64,000 bases of DNA from Curtobacterium guangdongense (GTDB lineage: Bacteria > Actinomycetota > Actinomycetes > Actinomycetales > Microbacteriaceae): contig NZ_JBMPIT010000004.1 in assembly GCF_049341845.1 (NCBI RefSeq), forward strand, positions 186,001-250,000, in the 5' to 3' direction. The translations under genes were made by a program, and so were the position numbers. Below the pieces are notes generated by a model that had not been told where the DNA came from, did not search any database, and worked only from the letters and a program-made list of their open reading frames with translations. The first letter of the stretch is position 1. The number at the start of each line of letters is the position of its first letter. This document shows, in pieces, positions 40,647 to 48,927 of this stretch.

Positions 40647-42122
40647 CTACTGCAGCCCGCTCCCCACCCGGCTGTGCCGACGGCTGTACCCGAAGTAGAC
40701 GATGAACCCGATCGCGAGCCAGATCACGAAGCGCAACCAGGTCTCGACCTCGAGGTTGAGCATCAGCCAGAAGCACAGGACCGCGGACAGGATCGGCAGC
40801 ACGGGCGACCACGGCACGCGGAAGGATCGCGGTGCGTCCGGCCGCGAGCGACGCAGCACGATGATGCCGATCGACACGAGCACGAACGCCGACAGCGTGC
40901 CGATGTTGATCATGCCCTCGAGCTTGTCCACCGCCGTGAACCCGGCGAGTACCGCGACGACGACGCCCGCAACGACCTGCACCCGGACCGGGGTCTGCGT
41001 CTTCGGGTTCGTGACCGAGAACCAGCGGGGCAGGAGCCCGTCGCGGCTCATCGAGAACACGATGCGCGACAGGCCGAGGAGCAGCACCATGACCACCGTG
41101 GTGAGCCCGATGAGCGACCCGATCGCGATGATGCCAGCGGCCCACGGGAGCCCGACGAGGTCGAACGCGGTGACGAGCGACGGGGATTCGGCCGATGCGA
41201 GCTGCTTGTAGGACACCATGCCGGTGATCACGACGCTGACCCCGACGTAGAGCAGGGTCACGATGCCGAGCCCGATGAAGATGCCGCGCGGCAGGGTCTT
41301 CTGCGGGTTCTCGGTCTCCTCGGCACTGGTCGCGACGACGTCGAAGCCGATGAACGCGAAGAACACCAGCGACGCCGCGGCGAGCAGCCCGAAGACGCCG
41401 TACTGCGCGGGCTCGGAGCCGGTGAACCAGGACACGAGCGACTGGGTCCAGACGCTGCCCTCCGGGCCCTTGGTCGGCTGGGCCGGCGGGATGAACGGGG
41501 TGAAGTTGGCGGCCTTGACGAAGAAGGCGCCGACCACGATGACGAAGACGACGATGGCGACCTTGATGATCGTGATGACGGCCGAGACCCGCGACGACAG
41601 CCGGGTACCGAACGCGAGCAGCACGGTGAAGATCCCGACGATCAGGACCGGCCCCCACGTGAAGCCGATCGGCCCGAGTGCAATCGTGCTCGGCAGGTTC
41701 ACGCCGAACACCTCGAACGCCTGGCTCAGGTAGATGCCCCAGTACTTCGCGATCACGGCACTCGCGGTCAGCGTCTCGAGGATCAGGTCCCAGCCGACGA
41801 TCCACGCCAGGAGCTCGCCCATCGTGGCGTAGGTGAACGTGTACGCGGAGCCGGCGACGGGGATCGTCGAGGCGAACTCGGCGTAGCACATGATCGCCAG
41901 GCCACACGTGACGGCGGCGAGGAGGAACGAGATGATGACGCCGGGCCCCGCGAAGTTCGCCGCGGCGTTCGCGCCGACGGAGAAGATGCCGGCACCGACC
42001 GCGACCGCGATGCCCATCGCCGCGATGTCGAAGGTCTTCAGCGATCGCTTGAGCGACCGTCCCTGTTCTTCGGAGTCGGCGAGGGAGGCCTCGATCGACT
42101 TCGTGCGGAGCTTCGTTGCCAT
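40647..42122 (-). CDS. APC-family cationic amino acid permease
   Basis: 491 residues with twelve or more hydrophobic helices. The N-terminal SLKTFDIAAMGIAVAVGAGIFSVGANAA contains the GAGIF substrate-binding turn of helix 1. FFAFIGFDVVATSAEETENPQKTLPRGI is the conserved helix 6-loop of the CAT/YfnA subgroup. Imports amino acids such as lysine or arginine across the membrane. It is convergent with the lysE exporter, which may be chance. The start region lies 90 bases from one copy of the 73-bp repeat. Confidence 0.92.
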   Translation of the reverse strand: MATKLRTKSIEASLADSEEQGRSLKRSLKTFDIAAMGIAVAVGAGIFSVGANAAANFAGPGVIISFLLAAVTCGLAIMCYAEFASTIPVAGSAYTFTYATMGELLAWIVGWDLILETLTASAVIAKYWGIYLSQAFEVFGVNLPSTIALGPIGFTWGPVLIVGIFTVLLAFGTRLSSRVSAVITIIKVAIVVFVIVVGAFFVKAANFTPFIPPAQPTKGPEGSVWTQSLVSWFTGSEPAQYGVFGLLAAASLVFFAFIGFDVVATSAEETENPQKTLPRGIFIGLGIVTLLYVGVSVVITGMVSYKQLASAESPSLVTAFDLVGLPWAAGIIAIGSLIGLTTVVMVLLLGLSRIVFSMSRDGLLPRWFSVTNPKTQTPVRVQVVAGVVVAVLAGFTAVDKLEGMINIGTLSAFVLVSIGIIVLRRSRPDAPRSFRVPWSPVLPILSAVLCFWLMLNLEVETWLRFVIWLAIGFIVYFGYSRRHSRVGSGLQ

Positions 42123-42211
42123 GGGGTGGATCCCGTCATCGGCTGGCGGTGGACCCCGGAAGGGTACTGGTGTACCACCCCGGCACGCAAAGCGTGCGAC
42201 CCCGGCGCGGC

Positions 42212-42284
42212 CTGGGCCCACGCCGCCGGTCCCGGGCTGACGCGCCAGCGGCAGACCGGCCGTGCCGGTGGGGGGAGGCTCGGC
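42212..42284 (+). repeat. 73-bp dispersed repeat, copy 1
   Basis: Begins CTGGGCCCACGCCGCC and ends GGGGGGAGGCTCGGC. It matches the copy at 46835-46907 at 69 of 73 positions by my alignment and contains the hairpin ACCGGC CGT GCCGGT. Sits one base past the 3' end of the HAD gene. The end is an exact copy of the dispersed 11-base motif. Confidence 0.9.
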
Positions 42285-42285
42285 G

Positions 42286-43161
42286 TCAGTCCGCCGCGCG
42301 GCGCCAGTCCGCCAGGTACCGGGCACCCGCCTCGTCGTGGATCACGCCGTCGGGTGCGGTGAGCACGGGGTACGGCGTCGCCGGGACGCCGTCGGACGGA
42401 CGGACGTCGACGTGCGCCACCTCGTGGCCGTTCGCGTGCAGCCAGTCCGCCATCGCGTAGTCGCTCCGCGAGTCACCCATCGTGCGCCACGCGACGGGCA
42501 GGTCGCCGTCCTCGGCCAGGAGTTCGAGAGAACGCTCGGCCCCCATGTCCTTGCCGCTGCGGTCGGCCTCGACGTCGGTGGAGATGATCGTCGGGTCGAT
42601 GCGCCACTGCACGGAGCCGTCGGCCGCCGGACGGACGTCGTCGAGTCGGCGGACCCCGAGTCCACGACGCTGGAGTGCCGCCATCGCCCGCTCGTCGAAC
42701 TCCGGCTGGCGGGCGAGGTACGTGGCGTTCGGGACCTCGACGCGCTGCTCGATCGACACCATCGCCCGCTTCGTCTCGTCGAAGAAGACCAGGTCGGCGT
42801 AGTCGCTCCTGACCAGCTCACGCATCTCGTCCGCGTAGTCGCGGGGCAGCGCGAGGTCCTCGGCGACGGTGATGTCGCCCATGCCGTCCTCGTACTGCGG
42901 GCCGATCGAGCACCACACGGCACCCTTCTCGCATACCGCGTGTACCCGACCACCTGGAGCGAGACCGCCGGCGAGCAGGGGCTTCACGACCTGCTCACGG
43001 ATGAACGCGTCACTGCGGCCGGTGTTGAACACCACGGGGATGCCCTCTGCGGCGAGCGCGATCAGGTCGTCGACGATGCTGGGGATCGCGATGGTGCGGG
43101 AGACGGGACTGGCGATGGGGCCGTCGACATCCAGCAGGAGTCCGAGTCGTGGTGCGCTCAC
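42286..43161 (-). CDS. HAD-superfamily phosphatase (Cof/trehalose-phosphatase-like)
   Basis: 291 residues from GTG 43161, with GGGGGAGGA eight bases upstream. Motif I is LLLDVDGPIAS near residue 8 (catalytic Asp pair), motif II is VVFNTGRSD near 44, and motif IV is MGDSRSDYAM near 230. The large cap between II and IV is of the C2 kind. Substrate unclear. Followed on the same strand only by the 73-bp repeat. Confidence 0.8.
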   Translation of the reverse strand: MSAPRLGLLLDVDGPIASPVSRTIAIPSIVDDLIALAAEGIPVVFNTGRSDAFIREQVVKPLLAGGLAPGGRVHAVCEKGAVWCSIGPQYEDGMGDITVAEDLALPRDYADEMRELVRSDYADLVFFDETKRAMVSIEQRVEVPNATYLARQPEFDERAMAALQRRGLGVRRLDDVRPAADGSVQWRIDPTIISTDVEADRSGKDMGAERSLELLAEDGDLPVAWRTMGDSRSDYAMADWLHANGHEVAHVDVRPSDGVPATPYPVLTAPDGVIHDEAGARYLADWRRAAD

Positions 43162-43181
43162 CCGACCATCCTCCCCCACGT

Positions 43182-43991
43182 TCAGCGCTGCAGCGCCCCG
43201 ACCCGGGTGAGGAGCCCCCGGAGCGTGGCGGCATCCGGCGAGTGGTCCTGCCCGGGAACCACGACGAGTTCCGATCCCGGGATGGCGTCGGCGGTCGCCC
43301 GGGCGGCGAGGCCGAGCCACCCGGCGCTGTCGGTGCCGGATCCGACGACGACCGGGACCCCGACGGCGGACAGCGTCCGTTCCGGGATCGCGAGGCCGTT
43401 CAGCATCCGGACGTCGCGGGCGAGCACGTGCGCGTCGGCGAGGAAGGTGCGCCAGAGCGCCGGTCGCAGGCGGTAGGCACTCACCTGTCCCATCGGGAGT
43501 CCGAGCACCTGCGCGAGGAACGCCCGGACGGCCGCTGCTCGACGCCCGGCCGCGACGTGCTCGTCCAGGCTGTCGGCGAAGACGACGTCGTCCGCGTGCG
43601 GGTCGACGGTCGCGCGGTACGGCGGTTCCCAGAGCACGGCGGCCTCCACCGGCAACCCGGTGGCGAGGGCGTGCAGGACGACACCAGCGCCGACGCACAC
43701 TGCGACGACGGTGACGGGACCCTCCACCGAGTCGACGACGGCACGGAGGTCGTCGACCTCGCGCTCGATCGACCACGGGGCGGTGTCGCCGCTGTCGCCT
43801 CGACCGCGCCGGTCGTAGGTGACCACACGGCGGTCGACCGCGAGCCCCTGCACGACCTCTTCGACGAAGGGCGTCCCGCGGTGGCCGAACGCTCCCCCCA
43901 CGACCACCACCGCCGGACCGGAGCCGGCGTCGGACACCGCGATGCGGGTGCCGTCGGTGGAGACGACCGTACGGTCGACTGATGCGTGCAT
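43182..43991 (-). CDS. Alpha/beta hydrolase with Cys at the nucleophile position
   Basis: 269 residues. Oxyanion region VVVVGGAFGHRG near residue 33 and YDRRGRGDSG near 60 are normal for the fold. The nucleophile elbow reads VAVCVGAG near 95-102, where most relatives have G-x-S-x-G, so a Cys stands where Ser is expected. An Asp in GSGTDSAG and a His in GQDHSP near 250 complete the triad. Dienelactone hydrolases also use Cys; the function here is not known. In tandem with the HAD gene, 20 bases apart. Confidence 0.75.
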   Translation of the reverse strand: MHASVDRTVVSTDGTRIAVSDAGSGPAVVVVGGAFGHRGTPFVEEVVQGLAVDRRVVTYDRRGRGDSGDTAPWSIEREVDDLRAVVDSVEGPVTVVAVCVGAGVVLHALATGLPVEAAVLWEPPYRATVDPHADDVVFADSLDEHVAAGRRAAAVRAFLAQVLGLPMGQVSAYRLRPALWRTFLADAHVLARDVRMLNGLAIPERTLSAVGVPVVVGSGTDSAGWLGLAARATADAIPGSELVVVPGQDHSPDAATLRGLLTRVGALQR

Positions 43992-44142
43992 GGAGTCCTC
44001 TGAGGTGGGTCGACGGCGCTGCGTCGGGTCCTCGGGTGGACCGTGCGAGTCGGTTGTCTGCAGTGTCGCAGCAATGGTGACCGTTGCAACATCCCACCTT
44101 CCGGGGGCAGACAGTTCCGACCCGGAACCGATCCGGGGTGCC

Positions 44143-44403
44143 TCAGCGATCCCGGTAGACCTCGCGCCGGTGGGCCGCTGCCACGACGATCACGACGAGG
44201 CGACCGTCGTCGATGCGGTAGATCACCCGGTACTCAGCGACGCGCACACGCCACTCCGCACTGCCGACGAGCTTGCGTGCGGCCGGCGGTCGGGGTTCCT
44301 CGGCGAGGAGCACGAGGATGCCCTCCACCAGCCGTCGGGCGTGCGGCGGGAGTTTCCGGATGGCTCGTCGCGCGTGTGGTTCGACATCGACCTCGTAGGT
44401 CAT
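44143..44403 (-). CDS. RelE/ParE-family toxin
   Basis: 86 residues from the ATG at 44403. The pattern YEVDVEPHARRAIRKLPPHARRLV, AEEPRPPAARKLVGSAEWRVRVAEYRVIYRIDDGRLVVIVVAAAHRREVYR is a classic RelE: the LxG and RxxxYRVIY core with a terminal His/Arg. Such toxins cut mRNA on the ribosome. It overlaps the antitoxin gene by four bases (ATGA). Confidence 0.93.
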   Translation of the reverse strand: MTYEVDVEPHARRAIRKLPPHARRLVEGILVLLAEEPRPPAARKLVGSAEWRVRVAEYRVIYRIDDGRLVVIVVAAAHRREVYRDR

Positions 44404-44660
44404 CCGAGCCCGAGTTCGCGCTTGAGGTCCTCCCACTTGACGTTCTCGCCGCCGAGTCGGGCGTTCTCACGCTTCGCTTCTTCCAGCGCGCGGAGGTCAT
44501 CGAGCTCCTCGGCGTCTTCCATCAGTCGGTCGAGGATGTCAGCGTCCACCACGGCCGCGACCCGCTTGCCGCGACGCGTCAGGTAGACCGGTTCTTTTCG
44601 GGCGTCATCGATGATCGACGCCAGGCGGGTGCGTGCTTCGGAGATCGACACTTCGCTCAC
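44400..44660 (-). CDS. Phd/YefM-family antitoxin
   Basis: 86 residues from GTG 44660, a leaderless start after TAGAAT. The N-terminal half (VSISEARTRLASIIDDARKEPVYLTRRGKRVAAVVDADILDRLME) is a Phd/YefM DNA-binding fold; the acidic C-terminal part should wrap the toxin. It probably represses the pair through the palindrome at 44661-44687. Confidence 0.93.
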   Translation of the reverse strand: MSEVSISEARTRLASIIDDARKEPVYLTRRGKRVAAVVDADILDRLMEDAEELDDLRALEEAKRENARLGGENVKWEDLKRELGLG

Positions 44661-44687
44661 TCGTACATTCTAGAGCGTTTTGTACGA
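44661..44687 (-). promoter_or_regulatory. Promoter and operator of the toxin-antitoxin pair
   Basis: TCGTACA and TGTACGA (perfect 7-base arms, 13-base spacing) flank the -10 TAGAAT (44667-44672), which lies six bases before the GTG. Bound antitoxin would cover the -10, the usual autoregulation of such pairs. Confidence 0.65.
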
Positions 44688-44697
44688 TTCAAGCAGG

Positions 44698-45210
44698 TCA
44701 GACCAGCGCCGCGGTCCCCACGGACTCCCGCTCGAGCAACGACCGCTTGACGTCGAGCCCCCACGCGAAACCGCCGAGCGAGCCGTCCGAGCGGAGCACC
44801 CGGTGGCACGGCACGAACAGCGCCGGGGCGTTCCGCGCGCACACGCTCGCAGCGGCGCGGACGGCCTCGGGTCGGCCCATCGCCGCGGCCAGCTCGGTGT
44901 ACGTGAACGTCGAGCCGGCGGGGATCTGCCGGAGCTGCCGCCAGCCTTCTGCGAAGAGCTCGGTGCCGAACTGCCGGACCGGGACCTGCATGGCGTGCTC
45001 GATCTCGCCGGCGTAGAACGCGTCGACGGCATCGGCCGAGGAGACGCTGCCGGCGCGGACGAGTGCCGGTCGGTGGCGGGCGACCACGCGGGCGACGATG
45101 CGCTCCGCGGAGTCCGTCCAGCCGGATGCGAGCACCCGGCCGTCGTCGTCTTCGAGCACCGTGAACGGGCCGTCCGGGGTGTCGAGGGTGGCGATCACTG
45201 CGTCGGTCAT
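44698..45210 (-). CDS. ogt: O6-alkylguanine-DNA alkyltransferase
   Basis: 170 residues. The active site is VPCHRVLRSDGSLGGFAWGL near 132-151, with Cys as the methyl acceptor; IPAGSTFTYTELAAAMGRPEAVRAAASVC before it is the DNA-binding helix-turn-helix with the arginine finger. Repairs O6-methylguanine by suicide transfer. The ATG overlaps the stop of the Ada-AlkA gene by four bases, so they form one adaptive-response operon. Confidence 0.95.
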   Translation of the reverse strand: MTDAVIATLDTPDGPFTVLEDDDGRVLASGWTDSAERIVARVVARHRPALVRAGSVSSADAVDAFYAGEIEHAMQVPVRQFGTELFAEGWRQLRQIPAGSTFTYTELAAAMGRPEAVRAAASVCARNAPALFVPCHRVLRSDGSLGGFAWGLDVKRSLLERESVGTAALV

Positions 45211-46757
45211 GGGGTGTCCTTCCGAGGGTTCTGGTGTGCTGCACGGGCGGCGAGGGCCGCGCGGTCGACGATCGGCCGCCAGCAGTGCATCGTGAGGTAG
45301 CTCCGCCAGGGGGCGACCTGCTCCGACCATAGGGAGAGCTCGCGCGCCGCACCGGGCAACCCGAGCTCCTGTGCACCGTTCCGCACGGCGAGGTCGGTGT
45401 GGAGGAACAAGTCCGGATGGTGCCGGACCCGCAGCGCGACGTAGTCCGCCGTCCACGGCCCGATGCCGCGCACCGCGAGGAGCCCGTTCCGGAGGTCGTC
45501 GAGCGACTGCCCGCCGTCAACGACGAGCGACCCGTCCGCCAACGCCTCGGCGACCCGCAGGATGGTCTGGATCCGGGCCCCCGGCCCCCGCAGGACCGCT
45601 CCGCCGCGGGACGCGATGTCAGCGGCGGAGGGGAAGAGCAGGCCGTCCGACGCGATGGCCGTCGGCACCGGCGTCCCGAGCGCGGCGACGAGCCGACCCT
45701 GCGCGGTGCGGGCCGCCGCGACCGAGACCTGCTGGCCGATGAGGGTGCGGAACACGACCTCGTGCGCGTCGACCGCGCCGGGCAGCCGGATCCCCGGAAC
45801 CCGTTCGACCGCCGGCACGAGTGTCGGCACCGACGCGAGGACCGAGTCCACCGCGACCGGGTCGGCATCGAGGTCGAACAACGCCCGCACCCGCGCGACC
45901 AGCGTGGGCAGGTCGCTGAGGTCCGTGACCCGGACGACCAGGTCGACACCGGTGCCCCGGCCGGCCGCGTCCGGGACCGCAGCCGACGCACTGAACCAGC
46001 CAGGGCCTCCAGGCAGGGCGACCAGGCGACCGTAGGAGGTGACGGTGCCGTCGGCGGATCGGACCACGTGCTCCAACCCGGGGAGCGCGTGCAGGGCGTG
46101 CCAGTCGAGCAGCCCCTGCCCGTCGAAGGGCGCGCGTGCCGGCAGGTGCACGTGCAGGCCGCCGTCCGCGACCGGACGCACCCGGCGTCGGGCACGGAGC
46201 TCCGACGGGGTGACGGCGAAGACCTCGCGCACGGTGTCGTTGAACTGGCGGACGCTCGCGAACCCGGCCGCGAACGCCACGTCCGCGATCGGCAGGTCCG
46301 ACGAGGTGAGCAGCGTCCGCGCGGTCTGCGCACGGTGCGCACGGCTCAGGGCCTTCGGTCCGGCGCCGAGCTCCTCGGTCATGATCCGACCGAGGTGCCG
46401 CTCCGAGTACCCCACGCGGGCAGCGAGACCGGGGACGCCTTCACGCTCGACGACGCCGTCGAGCACCAGCCGCATCGCGCGGCCGGCGACGTCCTCGCGC
46501 AGGTCCCACTCCGGGCTGCCCGGTGTGGCCTCCGGCAGGCACCGCTTGCACGCCCGGAAGCCGGCGAGGTGGGCGGCGGCACTGGTCCGGTAGAACGTGA
46601 CACCGGCGGAGCGTGGGGTGCGGGCCGGGCAGCTCGGCCGGCAGTAGATCCCGGTGGAGTGCACGGCGGTCACGAACTGCCCGTCGAACCGGGCGTCGCG
46701 GGACGCCGCGATGCGGTATCGCTCGTCGTGCAGCGGGTCGGGTCCGGTGGCGGTCAT
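45207..46757 (-). CDS. alkA: Ada-AlkA fusion: methylphosphotriester sensor, AraC domain and 3-methyladenine glycosylase
   Basis: 516 residues from the ATG at 46757. Residues 10-80 are the Ada N-terminal domain, whose four zinc Cys lie in YCRPSCPAR and ACKRCLPE; one takes methyl from phosphotriesters. Residues about 90-185 are an AraC helix-turn-helix pair (DLPIADVAFAAGFASVRQFNDTVREVFAVTPSELR). Residues 195-516 are AlkA, with LIGQQVSVAAARTAQGRLV and the HhH-GPD element GIGPWTADYVALR ending in the catalytic Asp of FLHTDLAV. The sensor, activator and glycosylase are in one chain, as in mycobacteria. Confidence 0.95.
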   Translation of the reverse strand: MTATGPDPLHDERYRIAASRDARFDGQFVTAVHSTGIYCRPSCPARTPRSAGVTFYRTSAAAHLAGFRACKRCLPEATPGSPEWDLREDVAGRAMRLVLDGVVEREGVPGLAARVGYSERHLGRIMTEELGAGPKALSRAHRAQTARTLLTSSDLPIADVAFAAGFASVRQFNDTVREVFAVTPSELRARRRVRPVADGGLHVHLPARAPFDGQGLLDWHALHALPGLEHVVRSADGTVTSYGRLVALPGGPGWFSASAAVPDAAGRGTGVDLVVRVTDLSDLPTLVARVRALFDLDADPVAVDSVLASVPTLVPAVERVPGIRLPGAVDAHEVVFRTLIGQQVSVAAARTAQGRLVAALGTPVPTAIASDGLLFPSAADIASRGGAVLRGPGARIQTILRVAEALADGSLVVDGGQSLDDLRNGLLAVRGIGPWTADYVALRVRHHPDLFLHTDLAVRNGAQELGLPGAARELSLWSEQVAPWRSYLTMHCWRPIVDRAALAARAAHQNPRKDTP

Positions 46758-46834
46758 GTGCCAACCCTGGCACGCGCCACCGTCATCGACTGGCGGAAAT
46801 CGGACGCGGCAGCGGCCGGGCGGTCGCCGTCGGA

Positions 46835-46907
46835 CTGGGCCCACGCCGCCGATTCCGGGCTGACGCGCCAGCGGCAGACCGGCCGTGCCGGTGGGGAGAG
46901 GCACGGC
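46835..46907 (+). repeat. 73-bp dispersed repeat, copy 2
   Basis: Begins CTGGGCCCACGCCGCC and ends GGGGAGAGGCACGGC; four differences from the copy at 42212-42284. Its last base is adjacent to the -10 hexamer of the MOSC gene (46908-46913), so it supplies the -35 region of that promoter. Confidence 0.9.
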
Positions 46908-46913
46908 TACCGT
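46908..46913 (+). promoter_or_regulatory. -10 hexamer of a leaderless promoter (TACCGT)
   Basis: TACCGT, seven bases, ATG 46921. It starts on the base after the 73-bp repeat. Confidence 0.5.
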
Positions 46914-46920
46914 CGACCAC

Positions 46921-47481
46921 ATGGCTTCCGGTGTCGACGTGGGCGCGTCCAGTGCGTTGCGGCACGTCGCGCAGGTCGAGGTCGCGATGCTCCTGGTGTC
47001 GAGACGGCACCGCTACGAGGGACGTCCCGACGACGGGGCGCTCCCCGCGGACGAGGACGAGCTGCGCGACCGGATCGAGCTGCGCACCGGGCTCGGGATC
47101 GTCGGCGACCGGTACTTCGCCGCGCGGGCGCACGTGCACGCGTCGGTCACCGTGATCGGGCTCGAGGCGCTGGAGGACGTCGGCCGCTCCCTCGGCACCA
47201 CCCTCGACCCCGCGAAGACCCGGCGGAACCTGTACCTGCGCGGGGTCGACGTCGAGGCGTTGCGCGGGGAGCCGTTCTCGCTCGACACCGGTGACGGCCC
47301 CGTGCTGTTCCGCGGGTACCGCCCGGCGAACCCCTGTGCCTGGATGGACCAGGAGCTCGCGCCGGGGGCGTTCCGGGCGATGCGGGGTCGGGGTGGGGTG
47401 CGGTGCGACCCGGAGTCCGACGGGGTGCTGACCCTCGGTCCGGCGGTGCTCCGCACGGCGGTCCCCGTCGCGCGGGCGTAG
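46921..47481 (+). CDS. MOSC-domain protein
   Basis: 186 residues. The segments GLGIVGDRYFAARAHVHASVTVIGLEAL near 58-86, TRRNLYLRGVDVEALRG near 100 and RPANPCAWMDQELAPGAFRAMRGRGGVRC near 136-165 follow the MOSC fold, including the conserved Cys (NPC). MOSC proteins carry sulfur or bind molybdenum cofactor; stand-alone ones include YiiM-type enzymes. No Moco genes are nearby. Confidence 0.85.
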   Translation: MASGVDVGASSALRHVAQVEVAMLLVSRRHRYEGRPDDGALPADEDELRDRIELRTGLGIVGDRYFAARAHVHASVTVIGLEALEDVGRSLGTTLDPAKTRRNLYLRGVDVEALRGEPFSLDTGDGPVLFRGYRPANPCAWMDQELAPGAFRAMRGRGGVRCDPESDGVLTLGPAVLRTAVPVARA

Positions 47482-47531
47482 CGCAGGCAGTCGGGGGCGG
47501 GGGTCGGCGGCGTCGGGGCGTCGTCCGGGCA

Positions 47532-47590
47532 TCGAGTGCGCAGAAACGGCGGCCGGGCGACCCCGGAGCCCGCCACTTCCGCGCACTCGA
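47532..47590. terminator. Imperfect bidirectional palindrome
   Basis: Arms of about 23 bases (outer TCGAGTGCGC perfect, inner part with mismatches) between the convergent MOSC and DJ-1 genes. Confidence 0.6.
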
Positions 47591-47624
47591 CCGGAGAACC
47601 GGCGAGCGCCCGCCTCGGGAACCG

Positions 47625-48185
47625 CTAGGCGGACGCGGGGACCAGCGCCGCCTGGATCGCGTCGACGAACGCGGGCAGGTCGTCCGGGTTCCGGGACGTG
47701 ATCACGGTGCCGTTCGTCTCGTCGACCTGGACCTCGCGGTCGACCCACTCGGCGCCGGCGTTCCGCACGTCGGTCTGCAGCGACGGGTACGAGGTGATCG
47801 TGCGACCCGGCAGGACCCCTGCCTCGACGAGGGTCCAGGGCCCGTGGCAGATCGCCGCGACGGGCTTGCCCTGCTCGACGAAGGCCTTGACCAGGTCGAT
47901 CGCCGCCGTCTCCTGGCGGATGGTGTCCGCGTTGATCGTGCCGCCCGGGACGACGAGCGCGTCGAAGTCGTCCGCCGACACCCCGTCGAAGGTGGTGTCG
48001 GGGTCCAGGGACTTGCCCGGGTCCTTGTCGCCGACGAGGGTCTGGACGGTGTCCGTGGTCTTCGCGGCGACCGTCACCGAGGCACCGCGCTTCCGGAGTT
48101 CCTCGGTGGGGACGATGATCTCGTCCTGCTCCACGCCGTAGTTCGTGGTGATGACGAGGACGGTGGTTCCGTCGAGGGCTGCCAT
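47625..48185 (-). CDS. DJ-1/PfpI-family protein (YhbO/protease I type)
   Basis: 186 residues, with GGAAGGAGTG before the ATG. VLVITTNYGVEQDEIIVPTEELRKRG at the start and the nucleophile elbow PVAAICHGPWTLVEAGVLPGRTITSYPS near 107-134, with Cys-His, define the PfpI/YhbO branch. Such proteins are stress chaperones or deglycases; the exact activity is debated. Confidence 0.93.
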   Translation of the reverse strand: MAALDGTTVLVITTNYGVEQDEIIVPTEELRKRGASVTVAAKTTDTVQTLVGDKDPGKSLDPDTTFDGVSADDFDALVVPGGTINADTIRQETAAIDLVKAFVEQGKPVAAICHGPWTLVEAGVLPGRTITSYPSLQTDVRNAGAEWVDREVQVDETNGTVITSRNPDDLPAFVDAIQAALVPASA

Positions 48186-48273
48186 GGGTCACTCCTTCCG
48201 CGGGTCGGGGTCTCCGACCGCACCCCCCACGGTGCTCGGTCGCGCTGGACGCCGACTCAGCCCCGCAGGGGGC

Positions 48274-48927
48274 TCAGCCGCGCAGGCGGAACGTGCCGTC
48301 CTCGGCCGAGACCTCGATGCCGTCGAAGCCGTGCACGCGGGCGAGGCCGATCGTGACGTCGTCCTCGAGCTCGCCGACGACCACCGTGGTCGCCCCCGAG
48401 TCCACGGCCGCCTGGAGACCGGCGGGGGCGTCCTCGAACGCGACACATTCCTCGGCGCGCAGTCCGAGCAGCGCCGCCCCGCGGACGTAGCCGTCCGGGT
48501 GGGGCTTGCCGTGCTCGACGTCCTCCGAGGTGACGACCGCCTCGGGCACGTCCACCCCGGCGGCTCGCATCCGGTTCATGGCGAGGTCACGAGGAGCACT
48601 CGTGACGAGTGCGACGGGCACCCCCGCTTCGACGAGCCGCCGGACGAACGCCGCCGCTCCGGGGATCTCGATGATGCCGTGGGTGTTGTCGACCTCGTCC
48701 GCGACGAGTTCGTCGGCCAGCCGGCGCTGCTCGGTGGGATCGAGGTCGGGCAGGAAGTGCCGCACGGTGTCGATCGTCTGCCGCCCGTGCGAGAACGCGA
48801 GGATGGTCGACGGCGCGATGTCGTGCTGGGCGCCGAATCGACCCCATGCCCCTTCGACGATCGCGGTCGAGTCCACCAGGGTCCCGTCCATGTCGAAGAG
48901 GACCCCGGACGCCACGATGTCGATCAC
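48274..48927 (-). CDS. HAD-IA phosphatase, beta-phosphoglucomutase-like
   Basis: 217 residues from GTG 48927. VLFDMDGTLVDS near residue 9 (motif I), VALVTSAPRD near 105 (II), EDVEHGKPHPDGY near 138 (III, Lys) and CVAFEDAPAGLQAA near 161 (IV) are intact; the cap is helical. Sugar-phosphatase-like. It overlaps the reductase gene by four bases, yet also has its own TAGGGT promoter, so it may be read alone or as the end of the folate operon. Confidence 0.92.
   Translation of the reverse strand: MIDIVASGVLFDMDGTLVDSTAIVEGAWGRFGAQHDIAPSTILAFSHGRQTIDTVRHFLPDLDPTEQRRLADELVADEVDNTHGIIEIPGAAAFVRRLVEAGVPVALVTSAPRDLAMNRMRAAGVDVPEAVVTSEDVEHGKPHPDGYVRGAALLGLRAEECVAFEDAPAGLQAAVDSGATTVVVGELEDDVTIGLARVHGFDGIEVSAEDGTFRLRG

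Noticed and set aside
39097..42362. Overlapping long frames on both strands across lysG, lysE and the APC permease gene
   Set aside because: They cut across three recognisable genes and have no family features.
44143..44660. Toxin-antitoxin pair as part of the secreted toxin system
   Set aside because: It is a RelE/Phd intracellular pair, 25 kb away, with its own promoter.
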